This document shows positions 24,530 through 33,760 of a stretch of 64,000 nt of DNA, piece after piece; position 1 is the first letter of the stretch, and each line of letters starts with the position of its first letter. The notes beneath the pieces were generated by a model. The model was not told the origin of the DNA, did no database searches, and was given only the letters and a program-made list of their open reading frames with translations. A program made the position numbers and the translations under genes. Source of the DNA: an uncultured Bacteroidales bacterium (GTDB lineage: Bacteria; Bacteroidota; Bacteroidia; Bacteroidales; Bacteroidaceae); the NCBI GenBank assembly GCA_937916465.1, contig CALFTK010000029.1, positions 1-64,000 on the forward strand, written 5' to 3'.

Positions 24530-27139
24530 TTAGAAATCTTGGTCGAAAGAGTAGGGCTGTCCGCTTGCGGTTATTCCTGCTGCAGAAATACTGAAACTAC
24601 CGGTTATGGAGTTGTTGTATAACTCTACAGTTGCCTGGCCGTTTTCGTTTGTAATGACATTTGGGTTCCAGTATAGTGTGCGACGGTAATCTACATCGCC
24701 TAAAATTGGACCGTCAGGATATTCGGGACTGTAGAATGAATATGGTTCGGAATAGCCGGCTACGTAAGATATTCTCTTATCCAAATCTATTATCTCTTTC
24801 TTTGTATTCAGTTCGTGCTCTTCTTTTACATATACATCTACCAAACGTACTCTTTGCTGCAGATATTCATAATTGGGTAACTGGAACAGAGTTTTGCGTT
24901 GGAACTCCTGGTAAAGTGGAGATAGTGTGTAAGCTTCGCCTAAAGTTATAACTCTGTCATAAACCAAAACACCCTTCAAATCCTTGGTATCTATGTACAA
25001 AGGGTTTTCAAACTTACCTTGGTACAGGTATTTTGAATTGTTGTGTACGTAGAAGAATGCAGGAAATCCATCTACATATACGGTGTCGGCTGTATCGGAC
25101 GTATCGGCTGCTACAGTAGTAACCTCGTATCCTTTTTCAATAAGATAGCCAAATACATCTGTGGTATGTTCAGCTTTATCTAATTCAATTTCAACATCTT
25201 TGGTTACATCGAATGCTTTGAATGTGTAGTAGTCGATGTATTTGCGTTGGCTTTCAATATCTACATCGGGCAGTAGATAGCCTTCGTTTTCTTTAATTAT
25301 GGTTGGATAATGCTTCTCCTCTTCTGTTTCGTCTATCTGTTCTCTTCCCACTTTTTTAATTTCGTTGTTTCTTTGAGTGGTGGAGAATACTGTTTCTCCA
25401 GGTTTATATGCGCGTATGTCCGGGGTAAGTGAACGCTCAAAAAGTAACCTTGCATTGGTGCCTATCAATCTTTCTTTTTCTGTTTGGGCGTAGATGGTTA
25501 GTTTGGCGGTGTTGTAAAAATCCACTCCTATGTCGAAACCAAAATATCCGGTTGAATCGGTCTGGTATGTGTATCGTTCCAAATCGTCACGGTTTTCAGG
25601 AACTATGGCTGCAAGTACGGTAGCACCACCTAATGGTTTTTTGCCGGAAGGATTCAGTACCCAACCGTTTAATGTAAGTCCGGTTTCAATGCGATGTTTG
25701 GCCACAAATGGCTCTATACCTGCCATGGTGCGCCAATCATATCGTTCCCAACCCTGTACCAACATTAACAGGTCCAAAGCTGCGCTGTGAATGCTGTCAC
25801 GAGATTCAAAGTAGTATTCGGGGTTTTCTACTAAGCCCTTCAAATCGGATGACAATAACAGTGATGTTCTAATATCGTCGGTGTATAGGTTGCTGAATCC
25901 GCGTTGGTCTCTGACTGATAGACAGAAACGATCTTTGAATGGTCTGTTATTACCGTCCAATAGTAGTATGTTCAGTTTAATGGGGTCAAAACTGTTGTAT
26001 TTGGCTTTGTCCGGAATGATAGATAGTTTTGGTGTACCTATCGGACTATAGTTGTAAATGAAACGGCTGGCATATATTCTGCCTTCTCTATCAAATATGG
26101 TTATACGACAAACTCCATCGGGTATGCCGTTAGTATTTATCTGTTTTTTGATAGTATTTTTATTGACGTTTATAGTGAAAAAATCCATTATTTCACCTCT
26201 GCAAGTTAAGGTCGCACCTAATGTTTTGCCAATAAACTGTTCTGTAGCGTCTATGCTAAGATTTATGGTACTATCCATATTTACGGAAAGAGATATGCCG
26301 GATGGTTCGGCATCGGGTAATGAAAAACGTCTCTCTGTACCATCGGCTACAACTATGGTAACGCTGTTTTTTTCGGTTGTAGGAGTAAATGTAAAACTAC
26401 CCATTCCATTGTGTAAAGTACTGAACGTTATATCAGTGTTGTTTACTCTGCCTATAACAGATGTGCCAAATCCTGAATTATCAGTGGCTTTAAAAGCAAC
26501 TCTACAGGGCTTGCCTAATATAAGATGTCCGCTTTCCGGATGAAAAGTGATATTAATTCTGTTTAGTTTCTCTGCTTTTGGCCTATACTGTTCAACGTTT
26601 GTTATAATCTGTTTTATAATGGGTTTTTCGTCATAATAATTGCCCTCTTTGCTTGGCTGCTCATATACAGCGAAGACTCTGGAAAAGATTTTGTTTTTTT
26701 CAAAATTGAGCATGTTGTTGGTATATGCTCTTATTTCATAAAAGCCACTTGGATAGTTGGTTACACCACGCATACTGCGAACCTGCGATGTGGCGGCATC
26801 AACCAAAGGAAAGGAACCGTCTGCTTGTCCGGCTACTATCTTTAATTTTTTCTGCTGTAGTACTACTCCTCCGGGTGATATAAGATCCACATACAATACT
26901 TGGCTTGGCGCTCTATTTAATCTGGATGCTTCAACTACAAATGCTTTAAACCAGATGTTTTCGCCGGTGTAGTAGGATGTATTGTCAAATTGCAAATATA
27001 CTTTTTCCTGAGGGTAAATAGAATTAAACTGGTGAATATTACCTGCAAAACGCATTAAAGCCTCTTCCTGCTCCTCTAAAGCGGAAATGCTGATTAATGG
27101 TGTTATTAAGAACAATATTGATGTAAGTACTTTTTTCAT
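24530..27139 (-). CDS. large secreted MG2-domain (macroglobulin-like) surface protein
   Basis: I start at the ATG ending at 27139, which begins the signal peptide MKKVLTSILFLITPLISISA; an upstream Met adds ten residues before it. The mature protein of about 850 residues begins with an MG2-like beta domain (EKVYLQFDNTSYYTGENIWF, then SGFYEIRAYTNNMLNF). A carboxypeptidase-regulatory-like fold follows near residue 500 (LNGWVLNPSGKKPLGGATVL), and it ends in a beta domain (NENGQATVELYNNSITGSF). No TonB box, plug or barrel is evident. Such proteins are frequent in Bacteroidetes envelopes, and their role is unknown. It has no close operon partner upstream. Confidence 0.75.
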   Translation of the reverse strand: MKKVLTSILFLITPLISISALEEQEEALMRFAGNIHQFNSIYPQEKVYLQFDNTSYYTGENIWFKAFVVEASRLNRAPSQVLYVDLISPGGVVLQQKKLKIVAGQADGSFPLVDAATSQVRSMRGVTNYPSGFYEIRAYTNNMLNFEKNKIFSRVFAVYEQPSKEGNYYDEKPIIKQIITNVEQYRPKAEKLNRINITFHPESGHLILGKPCRVAFKATDNSGFGTSVIGRVNNTDITFSTLHNGMGSFTFTPTTEKNSVTIVVADGTERRFSLPDAEPSGISLSVNMDSTINLSIDATEQFIGKTLGATLTCRGEIMDFFTINVNKNTIKKQINTNGIPDGVCRITIFDREGRIYASRFIYNYSPIGTPKLSIIPDKAKYNSFDPIKLNILLLDGNNRPFKDRFCLSVRDQRGFSNLYTDDIRTSLLLSSDLKGLVENPEYYFESRDSIHSAALDLLMLVQGWERYDWRTMAGIEPFVAKHRIETGLTLNGWVLNPSGKKPLGGATVLAAIVPENRDDLERYTYQTDSTGYFGFDIGVDFYNTAKLTIYAQTEKERLIGTNARLLFERSLTPDIRAYKPGETVFSTTQRNNEIKKVGREQIDETEEEKHYPTIIKENEGYLLPDVDIESQRKYIDYYTFKAFDVTKDVEIELDKAEHTTDVFGYLIEKGYEVTTVAADTSDTADTVYVDGFPAFFYVHNNSKYLYQGKFENPLYIDTKDLKGVLVYDRVITLGEAYTLSPLYQEFQRKTLFQLPNYEYLQQRVRLVDVYVKEEHELNTKKEIIDLDKRISYVAGYSEPYSFYSPEYPDGPILGDVDYRRTLYWNPNVITNENGQATVELYNNSITGSFSISAAGITASGQPYSFDQDF

Positions 27140-27183
27140 ATTTGGCTGTTGTCTGTTAATAATATACAACTATTTCTGTTATG

Positions 27184-28035
27184 TTAAATGATTCTGGTAT
27201 GGTAAGATACTATCCCATCTATGGGATTCTGTATGAATTGTCCGGCTTTCATTCCAAGTGAATTGGCTGTTTCAATTAGTTCTTCGGAAAACACTGTAGC
27301 GACAGAACCTACAAAATGAACCGGTAGCCAAGGTTTGTGGTATGCTATTACGTTGCGTTTAAAAAAATCAGTAAAGCAACTTATAAGAATGTTATGTACT
27401 TGAGGTATCTCCCTGTGCTTTGCAATAAATGGTGTGAATTGTGCCATGTATCTGTTAGCAAGAGGTTTCTTGTAGATGTTTTCTAAAACAGATTCCATTG
27501 TTAAATCATATTCAGACATAAATTCATTGGCAACATTAGCAGGTAATTGTCTTTTGAAACAATCACTTAGCAGACGTCGTCCCAAAGCTACGCTGCTGCC
27601 TTCGTCACCTAATATATAACCCAATGATGGAATGTTGTCTGCTATGTTCTTGCCGTCATATAGGCAGGAATTTGAACCTGTTCCAATTACACAAGCTATG
27701 CCTTCACTGTTTTTGCAAAGTGCACGTGCAGCACCTAAAAGGTCGCTTGCAACATTTATTTCGGCGTTTGTAAAATGTTCGGCCAGAATGTCTTTAATTA
27801 TGTTGCACTTTATTTCTGTTGCGCAACCGGCACCATAATAGTAAATTTCAGTGATAGATTCTTTGCTGATATTTGCTATCTGTGGAATGAATTCTGTACA
27901 GATAATTGTTTTAATATCGTCAATGCTTTGGTGGTATGGGTTTATACCTTGAGTATTGATAATACATAGTTTGTCAGTGCCATTGCATACGCACCAATCA
28001 GTTTTAGTTGAACCGCTATCTGCTATTAGTATCAT
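27184..28035 (-). CDS. BadF/BadG-type sugar kinase (N-acetylglucosamine kinase-like)
   Basis: A 283-residue ASKHA-fold kinase. The phosphate-1 motif ILIADSGSTKTDW is at the N-terminus, the phosphate-2 and adenosine motifs are seen as VIGTGSNSCLYDG near 125, and LGDEGSSVALGRRLL follows. Eukaryotic GlcNAc kinase and bacterial MurK/N-acetylhexosamine kinases belong to this group. The gene is ten bases from an AmpG-like permease gene, and an AmgK-MurU pair is adjacent, which supports phosphorylation of GlcNAc or MurNAc salvaged from peptidoglycan. The exact sugar is inferred. Confidence 0.8.
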   Translation of the reverse strand: MILIADSGSTKTDWCVCNGTDKLCIINTQGINPYHQSIDDIKTIICTEFIPQIANISKESITEIYYYGAGCATEIKCNIIKDILAEHFTNAEINVASDLLGAARALCKNSEGIACVIGTGSNSCLYDGKNIADNIPSLGYILGDEGSSVALGRRLLSDCFKRQLPANVANEFMSEYDLTMESVLENIYKKPLANRYMAQFTPFIAKHREIPQVHNILISCFTDFFKRNVIAYHKPWLPVHFVGSVATVFSEELIETANSLGMKAGQFIQNPIDGIVSYHTRII

Positions 28036-28044
28036 ACAGTCTGT

Positions 28045-29322
28045 TTATTGTTTTTCTGTTGTTTTCTTTCCAAAGTCGGGTTCAAATTTTATAATTGCAG
28101 ATACTATGAAGGTTATGCTGCAACACAATATTATCCATATAAAGAACATTTTGTAACCCATTATCTCCTGTAATTTTCCGGATATCATTCCCGGCAACAT
28201 CATTCCCAATGCCATAATACCGGTGCTGATGGCATAATGAGATGTCTGTTGCTCTCCTCTTGCAAAATAAATCAGGAAGAGTGTATATGCAGTGTATCCA
28301 AAGCCATAACCCAACTGTTCAATAAAAATACAACTGCTTATGACAAACATGTTGGCTGTGGGGAAATAACTGAGAAATACATATACAAGATCCGGTATGG
28401 ATATAGCCATAACCATAGGCCAGAGTGATTTTTTTAACCCTTTTGCCGATATTACTGCTCCACCTATAATACCACCTATAAGCAAACCTATTACACCTAA
28501 TGTGCCTTGTGCAAATCCAATTTGTTCTGTGGTCAGTCCCAATCCTCCTTCGCTAACTGGGTCAATAAGAAAGAGTGGACATATTTTTGTCAATTGAGCC
28601 TCGGGAAATCTATACAATAGTATAAACAGTATGGCTGTAACTATACCCGGTTTGCAAAAGTATGTTTTGAAGGTGTGAATAAATCCTATAAATAACTGTT
28701 TGACAGATGTAACGCTGTGTATGTCATCGGATGGTTTGGGCAATGCTTTTATATGATATATTGCCAATAAAATCATTATTATGGCTGCTGTAAGAAATGT
28801 CAGACTCCATGCTGTACGCACTGTACCGGTAGATTTTTCCAAAATACCTGCCACTATAAGCAGCCCGCCCTGTCCGGCTATGCTGGCAATTCTGTAAAAA
28901 GTGTTTCTTATGCCTACAAAAAGGGATTGGTCTCCTTCACTCAATCCAAGCATATATAATCCGTCGGCAGCAATGTCATGGGTTGCGGAACTGAATGCCA
29001 GCAGCCAAAAGATGGCTAAAGTCCATTGAAGAAAATTAGATGTCGGAATGGAAAATGCTATTCCTGCCAATCCTGCTCCAAGTATAATTTGCGTTGTGGT
29101 TACCCACCATCGTTTTGTCTTAATAAGATCTACAAACGGGCTCCATAAAGGTTTGATTACCCACGGTAGGTACAGCCATCCGGTGTAAAGGGTTACGTCA
29201 CTATTACTTACGCCCAATTTTTTGAACATAATAACCGATACCGTGACTATAAGCACGTATGGAAACCCTTCGGCAAAATACAGAGTGGGAATCCAACTCC
29301 AAGGTGATTGTTTGTTGTTCAT
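28045..29322 (-). CDS. AmpG-like MFS permease
   Basis: A 425-residue major-facilitator transporter with about 12 membrane segments. I use the ATG ending at 29322; the longer frame would begin with TTG. The start WIPTLYFAEGFPYVLI and the loop GWLYLPWVIKPLWSPFVD are typical of AmpG and related muropeptide permeases, which import GlcNAc-anhydroMurNAc species. Together with the kinase gene ten bases downstream and the AmgK/MurU genes on the other side, it suggests uptake of cell-wall fragments or sugars. Confidence 0.8.
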   Translation of the reverse strand: MNNKQSPWSWIPTLYFAEGFPYVLIVTVSVIMFKKLGVSNSDVTLYTGWLYLPWVIKPLWSPFVDLIKTKRWWVTTTQIILGAGLAGIAFSIPTSNFLQWTLAIFWLLAFSSATHDIAADGLYMLGLSEGDQSLFVGIRNTFYRIASIAGQGGLLIVAGILEKSTGTVRTAWSLTFLTAAIIMILLAIYHIKALPKPSDDIHSVTSVKQLFIGFIHTFKTYFCKPGIVTAILFILLYRFPEAQLTKICPLFLIDPVSEGGLGLTTEQIGFAQGTLGVIGLLIGGIIGGAVISAKGLKKSLWPMVMAISIPDLVYVFLSYFPTANMFVISSCIFIEQLGYGFGYTAYTLFLIYFARGEQQTSHYAISTGIMALGMMLPGMISGKLQEIMGYKMFFIWIILCCSITFIVSAIIKFEPDFGKKTTEKQ

Positions 29323-29409
29323 ATTCTGCAAAAATAGCTAATACAATTGTATCTTTAAGCATATTTTTCGCTAAATTTCACTAATTTTACGCACCTAAAC
29401 AGAAAAGAG

Positions 29410-30849
29410 ATGGAGAATAGATTGGAAAAATTGTTTTTTCAGACAACAGGGCAAAGTGTGATTACTGCTAATCAACTTACTCCTGCAGGATCTAACAGGA
29501 CTTATTACAGGCTTTCCGATGCTGATGGTAATACCGTTATTGGTGTGGAGGGAACATCGGTACAGGAAAATATGGCCTTTTTCGAGATAAGTTCTCATTT
29601 TAGAAAACAACAACTTGCTGTTCCGGAACTTATAGCTGTTTCAGATGATGGCTTGTGCTATCTAATTCAGGATTTGGGTGATGTGTCACTTTATGATTAT
29701 TTGGCATCTGACAGAAAAAACGGGGAATACTCCGTAGAATCTGTAAAAATGTTGGAAACAGTTATGCAAACGTTGCCCGATTTACAGTTTAAGGGGGCTG
29801 ATGGGCTGGATTTTTCAAAATGTTATCCATCCGAATCGTTCGATTTAAGAATGATAAAATGGGATTTGAATTATTTTAAATACTGTTTTTTCAAGGCGGT
29901 AGGTATAGAGTTTAACGAAGCTCTCCTGGAAGATGATTTTGATGCATTGACAGATATCCTTTTGGAGAATTCAAGTGAATTTGGTACTACATTCATGTAC
30001 AGAGATTTCCAGTCGCGAAATGTCATGGTTAAAGATAATTCTCCATGGTTTATTGATTATCAAGGGGGTAGGAAAGGACCTATAGAATACGATGTGGCAT
30101 CGTTCCTATGGCAGGCCAGAGCGTCGTATCCCGATTCTCTGCGTAATCATCTGGTGGATGTATATATTTCTGCTTTGCAAAAATACAGGAAGATAGAAAA
30201 GTCTCTGTTCTTGAAAAGACTTGACCATTTTGTGCTGTTCAGGACACTGCAGGTTCTTGGCGCATACGGATTCAGGGGATATTTTGAACACAAAGCTCAG
30301 TTTATTCAGAGTATTCCTGCTGCTATGGTAAATATCCGTAGTTTGTTGGTTAAGCCTATGTCAGAATACCCTTATCTGAAGACTTTATTGCAGCAACTTG
30401 TGGATTTGCCACAGTTTGCAGTTGCGGATAAACAGGATGGATTGCTAACTGTTAAGGTGCAAAGTTTTTCATACAGGAAAGGAATACCGCAAGACAATTC
30501 GGGTAATGGCGGAGGTTTTGTGTTTGATTGTCGCTATATGCATAATCCGGGTTTATATGATGAATATAAGCAGTTGTATGGAATAGACAGACCTGTCATT
30601 GATTTTCTGGAAGAGCAGGGCGAAATACAATCTTTTTTGAAGAATGTGTATGCTATTGTGGAACCTGCGGTAGTAAAGTATATGAAACGTGGTTTTACAA
30701 ATCTGATGGTCTCTTTTGGATGTACGGGTGGCCGTCATAGATCGGTCTATTCGGCACAGCATCTGGCGGAATATCTGCACAGTGTCTTTGGTGATAAAAT
30801 ACGTGTTGAACTTATTCATAGGGAATTGGGATATACTGAAATATTATGA
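29410..30849 (+). CDS. AmgK-like anomeric sugar kinase fused to a RapZ C-terminal domain
   Basis: A 479-residue two-domain protein. Residues 1 to about 335 are an aminoglycoside-phosphotransferase-fold kinase. Its catalytic loop MYRDFQSRNVMV (near 195-206) and metal-binding FIDYQGGRKGPIEYDVASF closely follow AmgK, the MurNAc/GlcNAc anomeric kinase of Pseudomonas. Residues of about 345-479 match the RapZ C-terminal domain, ending in VSFGCTGGRHRSVYSAQHLA; in E. coli that domain senses glucosamine-6-phosphate. There is no RapZ N-terminal Walker A domain. The stop overlaps the MurU-like start by four bases, so the two products act together. The RapZ part may make the kinase responsive to amino-sugar phosphate. 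Confidence 0.8.
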   Translation: MENRLEKLFFQTTGQSVITANQLTPAGSNRTYYRLSDADGNTVIGVEGTSVQENMAFFEISSHFRKQQLAVPELIAVSDDGLCYLIQDLGDVSLYDYLASDRKNGEYSVESVKMLETVMQTLPDLQFKGADGLDFSKCYPSESFDLRMIKWDLNYFKYCFFKAVGIEFNEALLEDDFDALTDILLENSSEFGTTFMYRDFQSRNVMVKDNSPWFIDYQGGRKGPIEYDVASFLWQARASYPDSLRNHLVDVYISALQKYRKIEKSLFLKRLDHFVLFRTLQVLGAYGFRGYFEHKAQFIQSIPAAMVNIRSLLVKPMSEYPYLKTLLQQLVDLPQFAVADKQDGLLTVKVQSFSYRKGIPQDNSGNGGGFVFDCRYMHNPGLYDEYKQLYGIDRPVIDFLEEQGEIQSFLKNVYAIVEPAVVKYMKRGFTNLMVSFGCTGGRHRSVYSAQHLAEYLHSVFGDKIRVELIHRELGYTEIL

Positions 30850-31592
30850 ATGCTCTGATTTTTGCAGCCGGTTTAGGTACCCGTTTGGGTGTTTTTACTA
30901 AAGATACTCCGAAAGCACTGGTTGAAGTATGCGGTAAACCTATGTTGGAACATCAACTATTGCATCTGAAAAAAGCGGGTGCAAATGTTGTGGTAATAAA
31001 CGTGCACCATTTTGCCGATAGAATTGCGGATTTTATCCTTAAAAACAACTCATTTGGGATGGATATCCGTATTTCGGATGAAAGTGATATGTTGCTTGAT
31101 ACCGGCGGAGGTTTGCGGAAGGCATTGCCATTATTTGATAATGACAAACCGGTGTTGTTACATAATGCAGATATCTTCTCTTCAATAGATTTGAAAAGGT
31201 TGTACAATAGCCATATTGAGATGCAGAACGATGTTACTATGGTAGTTGCAGACAGAGATACAACCAGAAAACTCTATTTTAATGAGAATGGTATTTTAAA
31301 GGGGTGGCGCAATTCCGTTGATGGTAAAGAACGTTCAATATTTGCCGATTTTAATTATTTGAAGTGTAAGCCATTTGCTTTTCAGGGTGTTCACGTTGTG
31401 TCACAAACTGTATTGAAATATTTGAATATGGTAACAGAAGAAAAATTCGGCATAACCGGGTTTTATGTCGATTATGCCGATAGATTACAAATATCGGCAA
31501 TGGAAGATCCTAACCCATCCTGTTGGGTTGATGCAGGAAAACCGGAGATGCTTTCCAAAGCTGCAGATATTGTCTCAGCTTATTATCAATAA
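30846..31592 (+). CDS. murU: MurU-like sugar-1-phosphate nucleotidyltransferase
   Basis: A 248-residue nucleotidyltransferase with the GxGTRL signature (AAGLGTRLG), the Lys-containing TPKALVEVCGKPML and a DTGGGLRKALP loop. It resembles MurU, which turns MurNAc-1-phosphate into UDP-MurNAc, and other NDP-sugar synthases. The four-base overlap with the AmgK-like kinase gene reproduces the amgK-murU pairing of the peptidoglycan recycling bypass. The stop runs seven bases into the convergent HIT/SpoIID gene. Confidence 0.78.
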   Translation: MNALIFAAGLGTRLGVFTKDTPKALVEVCGKPMLEHQLLHLKKAGANVVVINVHHFADRIADFILKNNSFGMDIRISDESDMLLDTGGGLRKALPLFDNDKPVLLHNADIFSSIDLKRLYNSHIEMQNDVTMVVADRDTTRKLYFNENGILKGWRNSVDGKERSIFADFNYLKCKPFAFQGVHVVSQTVLKYLNMVTEEKFGITGFYVDYADRLQISAMEDPNPSCWVDAGKPEMLSKAADIVSAYYQ

Positions 31593-33760
31593 CATCTTTT
31601 TAGTTCGGTTTCAGGGTAGTAGTGCTGAAGAATCTCCCTATAACTATATCCTTTGCTGCCCATGACGGCAGCTCCTATTTGACACAATCCTACACCATGT
31701 CCCCAACCTGCGCCATTTAGTATGAACTTGCCGATTTCTCCGTTTTCATCGTACTTTTTAGTTACTACAAAAGCACTGCTATATAGGTGAGTTTCCGATA
31801 AAACTCTTCTTATTTCAAGTTCTTTGCCTATAGTTACGCTTCTCTTTGTGCCGGTCACTTCCAATTCAATTATTCTTCCGGAACCGCCACGTTTTATAGG
31901 CTTCATGTCAATAATTCTTCCTATATCCAACCCGGATTTTCTGTAGAATAGTTCTGTAATTTGTGAAACAGTGTACTCTACACTCCATCTGTAGTAGTCG
32001 GGGGTTTCCAAATCATATCCGTTCAGAGATTTTTTCAATATGCTTTTATCTGCATTTCCACAGAAAGATTTTGGGGTGTCAAGTATCCACTTCGTTGCGT
32101 TCTCTTCGTTTCGTAAATTGGGTAGTGAATCGTTGTTTCTGGCGTCGTTTAATACGGTAAGATATGGATGGTGAATCTCCTGCCAGCAACTTTCGAATTC
32201 TTCTGTTACACCACCGCAACATTTGCTGAAACGTGCATCACACAGGTATCCGTTGTGGGTCAATATTTCACCATTGGTTTCTGCTATGGCTTGGCGAGCT
32301 GCTGAATTTATAATTCTGCTCTTCCCCTGATAACGTTGGCAATGGTCATCGGCACAAACATCGAATAGAGTGTGCTGTTCGTGGTCATACCATTTTATAA
32401 GTCTGTCGGAATTGTTATTTGTTGTTTCATTATGTGCTGTCTCCATTTGTGTGGCTGTGTGTCGGCCGGAACGACACTGTGCTATAACCCAACTGCGCGA
32501 TATTACTGCGTGGGCTTTTAAAAATTCAAATGGAGCGGTAGGTTTCATTTCTGATGATACCACACTCTCTAAATATTTCTCTACGGCTATCTCGTTAATA
32601 GCCCATATTTGGTTGTTGTCAATCTTGAATATAAGATTGCCTTCAAAAATCTGCTCCTCTTCTCGTTCCCAGTGAAAACCTATCCCAATGGTGACATTCC
32701 TAAGAGTAAATGTGCATTCAGGTGATGTTGGCTTTAGACTTAACGATGTAACTATATGGTCTTGCCATAAAAGAGCATTGTCTTTAATGGTAATACACTG
32801 CTTCCCGTTGAAATGTCTCATTCCATCGGTAAAAATGCCATTTAGTATGAACTCTATCTTGTCACTATGGGTAATGCCCACTTGTAGTAATGGTTGTATT
32901 GGAGTAACCTCTTTAAAAACAGATAATATATCATTCTCTGTAAGATTATTGAAATCTTCTTCTCTTGGGGTTATTATAAGGCCGCACATGTCAAGTGTCC
33001 CCGGGCTGACTAACTTTTTGTCGGTTCCACTGCTGTAATAGCAGTTGGGACGATGTTTGCCACGTTTGATAATGGCAGTATATACTTCACCGCAATGTTT
33101 GCATGCAATAACGTTTATTCGTGGCTCGTATTCTCCATCAATTATTGGTATGCTGTTTATGGTGGAAAGTACATCGTCTATATTATCTCCTTTAATGACT
33201 GTTACTGGGAATCCGAATGGCGCTATAGTGTTTATGTTACTATTGCTGTTCCATCTGTTTTCGCATATCTTGTCTATAAGTGGAATTCCATCATTGCTGC
33301 CAATTTGCAAGTGTAGGTGATCCGGTGCGGAAGCTCCGCTGCGAGGACCGTTGTAGAATACTACATAACCGGGTTTAAGATTCTTGGCTATATTCATAAA
33401 CATAGGTAATGCAACTTTGATGGATTGAGGCTGATGTTTATGGCTGATAACCGTAAAATGTTCTTTTAGAATGGGATAAGGATTTACAAGCAGTTCGTAA
33501 TCGTTGCCCATGTTGAATGCTATCTGTTCTGCAGGTCTGGTCTCTTCGCAAAGAAAGCAAGCTCTGGATTCTATCCCCTCTTTACTTATGTTGGCTGCGG
33601 TAGATACTATTCTACTTGGATTGAATTGCAGTTTCAGGCCGGATGATGATATGGTACGGCTCTTGACCGTACTTAGATTTTCAAATGCTTTTTTTGCCTT
33701 TGGCCATACTTGTAGCTGGCTTTTCAAACATTCATCAAGATTGTTCAGTATCTGTTTCAT
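31586..33760 (-). CDS. HIT-like (DUF4922) / SpoIID-LytB fusion protein
   Basis: A 724-residue fusion. The N-terminal third resembles DUF4922 and GDP-galactose phosphorylase-type HIT enzymes: CFLCEETRP near residue 67, YNGPRSGASAPDHLHLQIG near 138-156 with the HxHxQ catalytic motif, and a CxxC..C cluster (CKHCGEVY) near 222. The C-terminal half is SpoIID/LytB-like: FLKAHAVISRSWVI near 415, RFSKCCGGVTEEF near 520, and GAGWGHGVGLCQIGA at the end. SpoIID proteins cleave denuded glycan strands outside the cell, but no signal peptide or transmembrane helix is visible here, so the protein appears cytoplasmic. Its start overlaps the glycosyltransferase stop by ATGA. Confidence 0.72.
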   Translation of the reverse strand: MKQILNNLDECLKSQLQVWPKAKKAFENLSTVKSRTISSSGLKLQFNPSRIVSTAANISKEGIESRACFLCEETRPAEQIAFNMGNDYELLVNPYPILKEHFTVISHKHQPQSIKVALPMFMNIAKNLKPGYVVFYNGPRSGASAPDHLHLQIGSNDGIPLIDKICENRWNSNSNINTIAPFGFPVTVIKGDNIDDVLSTINSIPIIDGEYEPRINVIACKHCGEVYTAIIKRGKHRPNCYYSSGTDKKLVSPGTLDMCGLIITPREEDFNNLTENDILSVFKEVTPIQPLLQVGITHSDKIEFILNGIFTDGMRHFNGKQCITIKDNALLWQDHIVTSLSLKPTSPECTFTLRNVTIGIGFHWEREEEQIFEGNLIFKIDNNQIWAINEIAVEKYLESVVSSEMKPTAPFEFLKAHAVISRSWVIAQCRSGRHTATQMETAHNETTNNNSDRLIKWYDHEQHTLFDVCADDHCQRYQGKSRIINSAARQAIAETNGEILTHNGYLCDARFSKCCGGVTEEFESCWQEIHHPYLTVLNDARNNDSLPNLRNEENATKWILDTPKSFCGNADKSILKKSLNGYDLETPDYYRWSVEYTVSQITELFYRKSGLDIGRIIDMKPIKRGGSGRIIELEVTGTKRSVTIGKELEIRRVLSETHLYSSAFVVTKKYDENGEIGKFILNGAGWGHGVGLCQIGAAVMGSKGYSYREILQHYYPETELKRCY

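Noticed and set aside
26058..26543. 161-codon open frame on the + strand
   Set aside because: Antisense to the MG2-domain protein gene, with no recognisable motif.
29410..30849. Full RapZ (RNase adapter) identity
   Set aside because: Only the C-terminal RapZ domain is present; the N-terminal Walker A domain is replaced by an APH-type kinase.
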